From contig NC_085090.1 of assembly GCF_963422355.1 (NCBI RefSeq), forward strand, positions 4,396,512 to 4,460,511: DNA of 64,000 nucleotides, given 5' to 3'. The stretch comes from Corticium candelabrum (taxonomy: Eukaryota > Porifera > Homoscleromorpha > Homosclerophorida > Plakinidae). This document shows, piece by piece, positions 33,501 to 44,400 of this stretch; the stretch's first letter is position 1, and every line of letters begins with the position of its first letter. The notes beneath the pieces were generated by a model, which was given only the letters and a program-made list of their open reading frames with translations, had not been told where the DNA came from and did no database searches. The translations under genes and the position numbers were made by a program.

Positions 33501-35465
33501 TTAAGTCTCAGACACCATCTCTGTTGATAAAAACATGTCGGTCTTCAAATTTTTTCAACTTTATATCATATACTTCTCTCTGTAATTAGCGCAGGCGCGT
33601 AGCTAGCAGTTCACTAAGGGCGTTCGACCGTATCTCACAATAGATCCTAAAATTGTGCATATTAATCTATTTATTAAAGCTAAAATTTCAACAATTAGAA
33701 AACTCGTTATGACATAAAATTATTGTGTAGATTTGAAAGACATTTGATAAAAACTACGCAGACTGCTGCTAATTTGTCTACTGCGTACATTTTGTTTAGA
33801 TATGCCTGACTTTCAAGTATAGCTTGGTTATCTTCGAGCCCGATTGGTCTCATGAATTTGCTCCTATATTACGTTACCATGCAGTGTGTGAAATTACAAT
33901 AAATGGTCATGATTTTCTCTATAGAAGTACTCTACACTTGCCTGTTTGACAAACCGACAAGCAGACTAATGTTACGATTATATTTTGGCTTTTGAGAAAT
34001 ACAAGTGAACGTTATACTCGGATCATGATCAAATCCCCGACGGACCTAATACGCTGCTGCGCTAGGACCAAATCAGTCAACAGAAATGATTGCAAGATAT
34101 CCGAGGTAGACGCCGTGCGCTGGTTCAGAATGTCTTCTGGTACAAGTGCGTTAGCAAAAGGATATATCTCAACAGCTACACCGGTCAGCAAGTGTTTCCA
34201 AAAGCGCCATTAATGCAAAGATTTGGGTCTCTCAATAGATGTATAACACGTTTTTTGGTAAAGACTTTCAGAATGACGTCAATTGAGGATGCTGAGGGTT
34301 CAATCAAACCACTCAACTCCCCCAGACTACAAGCCTGTCGCGTTTTATCTTACCTTTTTCTAACTCTAGCCGTTTCAGGGGTCGCTCTCCTTGTCTCTCT
34401 TCAAACATTTTTGTTCTAAGCCCATTTTGCTCCTTGACTTGATCAATTATTCGATCCATATTCTCCGCTTAGAAGCACTCCCTTTGTACACTCTGTTATC
34501 TTCCCGCATGCACCTTTAGACTGTGACGTTATTGTACGTAAAAAGCTATTTAATTAAGACGATGAACGGCGATGGTTGACTGACTTACCGGAAACGAACT
34601 TTAGTGTTCGAGCGATATTCGGATCAACGTAATGGATAAGTCTTTAGGTACAGAGTATCAATGATATAAAAAACTAATGACACGGTCATCACTGAAGTTC
34701 ACACGCCTTCCTGCGTCTTCTACTCCATCTCTACGCTCTTCCGACACCATGCAGCGCTTCTCAACTCTTTTCTGAGCAGACTCTTTTCCATCTCTACACT
34801 CTACCGGCATCAGCGCCTTTTAACCATCTCCTGGACTTTACTCTACGTCGTTCAGCTCTCCCACAATTCGTCAAGTGCCAGTCTCCAGTTAAAACGTCGG
34901 TCTTAAGTAAAACATTTACCTTTCACGAGGCTTCCTCACCTAGGTACCAATTACAACTCTCCAATGATCCTTTCTTCTCAAGCAATTATGACACTTTGTT
35001 TGAACACTCAGATAGCAATATATCAAAATATATCTAAATATATCTTTCGGAGCAAGTTTCGATTTACTTCAATCTTATTTCTACTTTCTGTAAATATTTT
35101 GGCGTAACCGATTAAACAAACAAACATCGATACAACGTATGCTCCTGGAAGATGTAGTAATATGAATTGTCATGCATCTATTTACTAGAGAAAAAATTAT
35201 CTTAATCAATAATGATGTTTATCGCTCAAGTAAATAGACTTCTCGTCAATTACAAGTTTGACTATAATTAGTACACATATCATTCTCACTAAAATTACAT
35301 AGTGATAAAGTATATAAAGTGTTGGCTACAATAATGGTAAGGTGCAATCCCGAAATCTATCTAGACATCCATAGAGTTCTCTTGCACCATGCCAACTAAT
35401 CCCATCAATTTTAACAAGAACACAAGCAAACGGCAACACACAATCAAAACAGTAAGAATATCATG

Positions 35466-38400
35466 TCAGTCACTTGTATATTCTTTCAGCTCTCCAATGT
35501 CTTGTTTTAGACACTCAGCTAGAAACAAATTAGAAATTAAGAGTAATCGTTCGATGAAGACAGTATGTATAACATGTAGAGGGCCGGATCCAGGAATTTT
35601 TGGAAAGAGGGGGTTCACCGTTAGCAGTTATATATGGCATTACTAATTTTCTCTTTTCTAATGAAATTATATAAAATTATTGAACCACGTCCATGGGAAA
35701 AGAGGGGGTTGCAACCCCTTGAACCCACGCTCTGGATCCGGCCCTGAATTATCGTAGCTCACCTTCCCTTATTTTTCTATGACAATCGGGAAAAATCATT
35801 TTTCGTATCTCGACACATTTCTCTACATGTAGACTGGCTTGGTGTGCTTCTTTCATGGCAAGGAATAACGTAGCAAGGTAAAAGTGACCTGCACACATAC
35901 AATCACATCGACACAAAAACGAACGACGCAAAGAGATCAACGCACAATCTGCTGTGTAATGACTAGTAGGTAGGTTGTCTTGCAAAAACGACAAGGCAGT
36001 TTGCAAGTGCGACGTAGACTCTTCAAGTCTTGCGGTCTTGATCTCATACGAACCTAATCGCATCATACCTACATACACTCACATTGCAATCAGACGTTTG
36101 TAACATACAATGCAAAGTTTGAGAATATATCATCTTACCAATAGCAATAGAGGTACGATTAGGGAAGATGCGCTTTCTTTCCATTTCTATGGCTTCCAGA
36201 CATATCTTTATGGCTTCATTCCAACATTCTTTCTCGTCATAGTCGAGAGACAATAAATACAAATCTAGCTTATAAATACAATTAGCTACAATCCCACCGA
36301 GCTAACGTAAAAAATAAATGTAAACTAACTTATAGCAACGCCGACATCTCGATCATGCGAGCAATCTTGTAGATGCAATTCTCGAGCTTTCTCGTGCCAC
36401 GATATGGCTTCCTCGTACTTTCCTTGTGATCGATAACAGTATCCCACAGCATTCATACCTGTAACATCGTAAGATGAAGGCAGCAGTTTGTTACAAAACA
36501 TTTTGCAGAAGACTATTCAATGCTTATAAGAAAATAATTATTATTATCATTCAAGTAGTGCATCTTTCAGTATATTAATTGTACCGTCCATAAAGTCATA
36601 AAGTAGATTGTGTGTACGATTAAATAATCATGCTCGCACATACGGACTTGTATCGATCTCAAATATTTTTTAGTTGTAGCTGTGGAACGTAATAATGCAG
36701 TACCCTGACCACAAAATCATTATAGATCGCTAGTTAGCTCTATAGTGCCGTGTAACCGTTGCAAATGCGCTCAGACCAAAGTATGAAACTATTGCAAAGC
36801 TAAAGCTGCTTAATTGGATGTGGGTTGACGAATATATGGCCGCATTGTTATCTTTCAATTGACAATGCACATATTCGGTGCTCACTATGATCTGAATACG
36901 CTTGATTTCCCAGAGGATTCCGTGAAAGCATACGCGTAACATTGCGTGATTTCACCATATGCATTTCGTGTCACGTGCATACTAGACTACAGACAATGTC
37001 TAACGCAATCTGTCTTTGTACCGTCCAACTCAGACTATAGAAAGACACATACGTTAGGTGTGTTGTCACCGCGAATAATAACGTCAAAAACGCGGCAGTT
37101 ACGGATTGTTTGACTTGGTGCAGCTAATTTAATCGCGATAAAATGCGCATATACGCTAATGTAAGCGTGGTAGTTAAATAGAATAATCGTTACAAATATC
37201 AACTATCTAAACCTTAATTTAACACTTTGTAATACAAAAGAAAGTATAAATCCTTTAGCGATATGCAAAAAGATAATGTATAATCATACATGATTCGAAA
37301 GCATATTGACCGTCAAGCGTATGGCCACATGAGCTAACACAATGACTCGCGTCTTTACGCATGTTATCAACACATCTTGCCCGAAAATCGTACTTATAAT
37401 AGTAGATATAGCAAGAGACTGTTGTACTTACAACGTGGCAAAGTAGGATGTGAAGGCGGCAACGAAACGGTTGCCATCTCATACGCTTTGCTTGCGAGTT
37501 GCAAGGCTTCCTCTTTTCTGTCCAGAAGGTCGTAGGTTATGGCAAGGCAACCGAGAACTAAGTATATTCAATGAAAATAAAAATACACATTTCTATCATT
37601 AATTACTTATTATTTCATACCAGATGCCAATTTTGGATGAGAGGGTGAGCAATACGACCGACTGAGGGTAACTGCCTCCTCCAGTAAATTTGCACTCTTT
37701 TCGAGGTTTCCGCTTTGTTCGATGCAATAACCAAGATTGATAAGAGCTGAAATGTAAAACAGGATTTTATCAACTTTAGGCGTTACCTGTAGATTTGCTA
37801 CATGAAAACAACTATCAACAAATGTCCTCAAACATTTCGCAAAATTTCTTAGAAAACATGCTGTCTTTCGTAGTATCCTAGCCTAAACTATCTTTCAAAT
37901 CTATTTCTCTGTTTCAAGGTATCAAACACATTTAGGAATGTACATCTCTCATGTCTATAATAATAGATACGGATTTATCAAAAATGAACACATACTTACA
38001 TGTAAATTCGAACTCATTCATGTCACTCAACATCGCGGTTTATCTAGTCAACTTGAAGACTTTTGCATAAATATTTATGAGTTTTAAATATCCTGTGAGT
38101 ACAATTGCTTTTCAATATTCGTTTCCTCTGACTGATTACGCAAATGATACATAACTGTATGTTGATTTCGCTTGGACCACATTGCTCCTGCTTTCAATTA
38201 TATCATTTTTATTTGTAAAATAAAAATAAAAGGCAAATAAAAATTATCAAATATAATAGAATGCCCACGCGATATTTACAGTAAAAATGAAGACAGCACG
38301 AGCTGTAATTATTTGTTTGATGTATTTAGGATGTTTAAAGAAAATGGAATAAACAGCGTACATAATGAAAAGGTACGCAATACTAACTTGTTGCAAGGAG

Positions 38401-41400
38401 GTCGTCTCGCGTAGGCGAAGAACTTAGTTGTTGCAGCAATTGGTGAGATTTCTAATACCACACGATGGCTTCGTTGTAGTCTCCTCGAGATTTACAACGA
38501 TCACCGACACCGTTCATATCTGTAAGACATTACGTTGTTAACAAAATGCTAAGCAAATCTATGAAATACAATACACTTTTGCTTTATCACCATGACTGTA
38601 TAAATTTGCAAAATATTCAATCTATGTAAAACAGTAAATAAGCAAAACGGTCTAAGCCTTTGCATAATCTGTCACAGGGATGTCTTCATGTTCTATTTTA
38701 CAGCAACATTTATATCACCAGTTGTACATGCTGGGCATCAAATTCAAAAACTATAAATTTAGATTTCACAAATAATGCTCCTCTCGGTTGAACGAGCAGA
38801 GTACGGGTATGAAGTTGAAAACCTAACGAGACAGCTGTAGATGACACGAATAGATTTAGTAGCAGACATCGTCAAATAGCTTCTGTGAGTAATCAGATTC
38901 TACAGATCATTATGGTATTAAGAGAATCTAGACAAACGTACTTACACATCGCCAAATCACAATGTGATGACGGTAATGATACACTTGCAATTTCAAACGC
39001 TTCTCTTGCCAATTTCATGGCTTCATCTTTTCTGTCAAGTAAATCGTACGTAGAGGAAAGATGACGTATAGCTAGACGAACATGATAATATTACTAAATA
39101 CGTATTTATAATTATGATTATGCCTCAGTATTTCTTACCTAGTGCCAAGGAGGGATGAGAAGATGAGTAGCAAGATCGTCCGATTGTGACTGCCTCCTCC
39201 ATTAAACTCACACTTTCCTTAAGTTTCCCGCTCTCTCTGTAGCAGTTACCAAGATTTATGAGAGCTAACATAGAAAATGTTGAGTTTCAATTTCCATATT
39301 TCAAATATTCACACATGCACAACACAAATATTAAAAATCGCTGCACAGTTTATGTACATACTCGGAGATGTGTCCACTAGATTGCAGTCATCCAGTTGCC
39401 TTTCCAACACGAGCGACTCCTCGTATGCCTTAATCGCCTCGTCGTATTTCCCCCCTTCTTCATATGTCAAAGCAAGGTTATGTAGCGCTAGAACCACAAT
39501 CATATTAGTTGCAAGAGTAGTTGGAACACTACCGATGCAAAAACAAGTTGCGAATATTGGACTAGCGCATCAATGGTGAAGTGTGACATTTTAATTACTA
39601 AGAATATGAATATATGAGCAGGAGCATACCACAAGCAATATCTGCACCAACTGCTACACCGGCATATTCTCGTGTCCATTCAATCTCTTTCCTGAACAGC
39701 TTCTCTGCATCTTCAAAGTTCTTCATTTTCAGGTAGCAACACCCTAAGCGGTTTAGAGCTGAAAGAAAAATGTGATAACTTAACATTGAAAGTAGCACCA
39801 AACGACCAAGATATGTAATACAAAATAGAGCGAAGTAGCTATGTAACCTGCATGATTGTGAATTTAACGTTTAAAAGGATGCATATTTATATTGTATCAT
39901 CTAAACTAGAGAAATAGCTTCTTAGTGTGTCTTATAGAAATATAAGTAAATTTAATAGCGCTGTCTGCCTAGTTGCGTTGTTGACCGTACAACGAGATGC
40001 AAATTGTAAAAATGTGTACCGTCATTTCTAGAATACAAAGTTTATGTTCCATTACTATTCTACACAATGTCACGCGTCACTTTCAGAAAAGCGCTGAGGT
40101 AGCACAGCAACAGGTAGAATCGACGATACAAATGTTGCGACAATTCTCGTGATAGAACTCAACACACAACTATGACACGAAAATACTCCATATTATAGTT
40201 GAACTATATACATAACAAGTAACAAGCGTTCAGTCAAACAGATACAGTCAAATGCAACCTATAAACCCTTCTCCTTCTCTATATTTAGAAATCACCTGTC
40301 GCTCAATGAGAGCTGATCGCGAACAAATACTTTCCATTTATGATAATATGCCTAATACATTGCAATTAATTTTTAATACTATTTTTACCACAAATTGTGG
40401 TCTGACTTATCACAACATATAGTTAGTCTCTTTCTGTCAACCGTTTGTCAAAAAACTAAAGACGTTTCGTGAATATTGTCAGGTTGCCGTGGGCATGCGA
40501 AATATGAGGTAGACACATACGTTTACATGTTAAAGGAAGGATCCACAGTTGAAAAGTGATTACAATTAGCAAACGAAATCGTCCATTTTTCACTCCGCTG
40601 AAATGCAAGTGACGCGTATTAGTCTGATTCAGTATTGGGTTACGAACCGACAGCACTCTTCGTCCAATAATATATTATTTAAACAATCTGAAATCGCAAA
40701 CGCATCTTATATACACAGAAGTTCAAAACAAAAGACAGCGATTAAGAAACGGCACATGCAAAATAATGCAGCTGCAATATCTACGCGTGAGTGACTAGAA
40801 GTAGTTGTGACTACCCATTCACTGGTGCAGGTGGCAATGACTAGCGTTCACAAGCGCCGGAATGTGAGAGATTCACGGTCACCACTCCCAGCCACCAGTG
40901 GCTCGAGAGGCAATATATCCTAGGCACCACTGAAAGCGGCTAGGCAAGAACCCCCCATGCAGTGAACTATAATTCTGCAATTAGTCTCTGCACACAAGAA
41001 GTGTTTCAAGTATTCACTGATTTGGAAGACGATGCGAATACGTTCCATGTCGAACTCGTTCATGTCAGATATTAAATAGCAGTATTCAAACTGTTGTGCG
41101 ATTGGGGTTGACGGTATAATAGCACAGAAGAGCGCGAACAGAATGTGACTTTGACAGTTGCTCTTCCACTAATTAGCTAGAAACTTCAACTTCAAGAAAT
41201 TTTGCTCACTGTACGGCAAGATGCCGAAGAGAAGCCCTCTGGCCTTCAAATCGAAGAAAGTTGACACATTATTATTATAAATAGCATACACTTCTGTAAA
41301 ATACAAAGAAACAAATATATAGTATGTGCAAGTGCATGTGCTGCCGTTTAGATAAAAATTGTTTTCAAAATGTGCACTTATTCTACTTTCTGTGCCTTTT

Positions 41401-44400
41401 ATAATCTCAATTATTTTTGTCAAAACACTAAATCGATAATAGTGGCATTAGTCTAACGTTTCCGCTTTTGATAATAATGTTTTCCGTATATACACAAGAC
41501 TCTAGATCTACACATAGATGATAGACATTGTTACCATAACTGCTGTTACTTTTTCGGGGTTCTCCCCACGAATACAAAATTACGTGTCGGAGACTGACGG
41601 TAGTAGGAAGACGCCCATTTTCACAACAGACGCTCGGACACACAAACCATTGTTAATTAATATTATTGTTGATTACTTCAAACTAATTGCTTGGATAATC
41701 CCACCATTATGTTGAGATGCTAGACACTGCTGCTCTTGGAATACAGCTGATTTATGCATAAGAGACTCGGCTTGTCGCGCAGGAGCATCTTTACGGAGCG
41801 AGACACAATGTAGAAGATTAGAAATAGTGGACGAATTGCGTTCATTGCCGGGTGTTAAAGCGTTGGCATAATTTACAAAACATTCTTTTCCCATCACTCG
41901 TTGGATGCACCCACGTGTATAGTTTCTCACAATCCGGATCATGGTGACCTTGTTTGTGTTTTGAAGACTTGGAGTTACGCTAGGTTTACAATATGACGCT
42001 AATGACGCCCGCGACGCAAGCGAAGACGGTCGCGCGAAGACGACGAATCGCTGTCAAAATGCTGACGCTGACGTTGTACCATGTACAATAACATTTGATA
42101 AGCGTCAGCGACGAGCCACTACGCGCATGCTCATCGTAATCTTATACAAAAATGTCTGTGATTTGGTTTTTATTTCCTGAGTTTCTTACTCACCAAGTCG
42201 TCGCGGAGACGCTTCTACATTATTTGGCAGCCTGCTGCTGGGAGCCCGTTTTTAAAATACGTTTTTCCAAGCGTCTTTCTTACGCATTTCATCTCTAAGC
42301 CACCGTGACTTGATCTGCAGCAAGCAGCCGTACCTACACGTATGCACATTCAGTAGGTTTCATTCCACAGTTTACTTTCGGCTATTTCACTTCAGGATTT
42401 GATCTCTGATTTGTCGAAAAAAGACACGTGCTTACAGTAGACGCTAGAGCACTTCCGGTTTGAACGCTAGAGTTGAACTTGAACCAACTCTAGCGTTGGC
42501 GACGCTGACGACGCTTGCGACGTTGACGACGGTCGTGACGCAACGTGCGAGTGTTTACAATTTGACGTCTGCATGAGCGTCGTCGCTAGCATCCTCGCCA
42601 GCGTCCTCGAGCGTCGCCAGCGTCATATTGTAAACATGGCTTTGGACGTACTGTCGTATTGAGCGGTAGAGTCAGACTGCGTATTATTGTTATCGGCCTA
42701 AAGCAGAGCTCCTTATTCGGCTTGACTGGAAATAGATTTCCTCCGACTCGTTACTTTTAACATCTGTCTCTTCGAAACATGATCTCTTTGACTTTCGCTC
42801 CAATACGGGAAAGAAGAAAATTATTGAACCTGCCACCTTTCTTGCGTAAATGAAACGTTTAGACGTCCTAAATTGACCTTGAAAGTGGAGGAGGTAAGTG
42901 GATGACCACGAACTTTTTCTTCAGTGACTAGCTCTCTAGTAACGACTTTCCAACTCAATTAGAATGCAGATCTTCATTTGCTTTTTTTCGGGCGATTGTA
43001 CTTGGTCACGTGTCTGGTTTTTTTTTGCGTGGCGCAGCACCACGCTATAACACTTAACAGAGAACTCTGCTAATTGTATGTTATTCAGTTGTAAAAGTAT
43101 TAGAATATGCTAACAACAGCTTTTGATAAAACCCATATTTACAACTAAAAAGACAAGAAAGTATGGTTCACCATGCAATCCGTTCAGCTCAACGGTGACG
43201 GGACGGCACAAAAACGGCAGATGTCCTATGTTGCGCCATCCTTCTCATTTCACTATTCAAGCAGTGTCCCACTATCGCGCGTATTAATCCGAGCGGCAAA
43301 ATTGATATCAATCAAAACGTGGCGCCATCTATTGTCTGATTGGTCTACTTACAGTCATTCACACGTATAACTTCTGCTAACAACGCAGCAAAACCATTCG
43401 GATAAAACAGAAGGCAATCAACACAACGAGGCATTACCAAAATTCACGTTTGAGGTCGGCATGTTAGGAATACCCGCAACGCAGTTGTTGTCGCGCGGCA
43501 CCGCTTGACTTGAGCTGCGCGGCGTGAATCGTGACAGGCCATTATCGTGTTAAACAGAATAGGAAAAATTGAGTCATTTGTAAAATACATTCAGTAATTA
43601 CTTATACACTCTGATATCAATATCGTCTTACCCACACCATATGACATACGAAGAGAATCGTCGACGCCAAATGCTTCCAATACTTGTACGGCTTCTTCAA
43701 ACTATGGCTTCGATGAGTCAGGTCTACTCATTAGATTGTAAGCATCACCAACAGAAATCAGACCTGAAATATCAAATTGCAAAGCTAAACTGCTATTATG
43801 GGTAAAATTGTACTCACTTTGGCTCAATTCAAAGGCTTCGACTTTAGTGCGAGTGCCGATTCGACGACGAATTTGCAACCACTCCTCTGCTAAATGCTTG
43901 GCTGTTGTAATGTCGTAGAGATCTTTTGCCAACCAACAGGAAAACTTCAAAAGTCTTAGACATTCTTGCTTTATACATTTCAACTTCAAGATGTGATCGC
44001 AAACGCTGTAAACGTGTGGAGCCAATGCAATCAACTTGCTGTTATTGAGGTTGCGTTTTATGGCTTCAGCGGACTTTGGTAACATGTCTTGAATACACTT
44101 TGTCAAACAAACGACAGAAGATAGTAATTTGTTTCTTCTCTTCGTGTGGCTTATAACAGACCGCTGAACGAGCGCATGAATGTCACACGTCTGTTCCTCG
44201 TCATTGAATGTGAGCAGAGAAAACTCGTGTGACAACAAATACAAAGAGCTTTCAAACTCATGTTCTCCAAAACTTGACTCTCCATCACCAAATACAGCTG
44301 CACGAATAACATCAGTAGGAACAGCGCTCGTGTCCATCAAAGAAGCAAAACGAAGAATTTTGTCTGCAACTTGAGACCTGCTTGCAACCTCTGCTAGATC

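Larger units (their letters stand above)
32808..38085. repeat. Segmental duplication, copy C (contains the TPR-gene 3' end)
   Basis: The first part (32808-35915) matches copy B at 23.5-26.6 kb and the second part (about 34640-38085) matches copy A at 9.4-12.7 kb. It is the only one of the three in which the TPR exons keep their splice sites. Confidence 0.8.
39759..43631. other. Long intron of the NB-ARC gene, holding two mobile-element remnants
   Basis: At about 3.9 kb this intron is far longer than the others whose length I measured (54-58 nt), or the several-hundred-bp ones in the TPR part. Phases on both sides agree (1 nt + 2 nt). It contains the zinc-finger fragment at 41673-41944 and the foldback element at 41984-42635. 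No TPR exon was found inside it. Confidence 0.5.
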
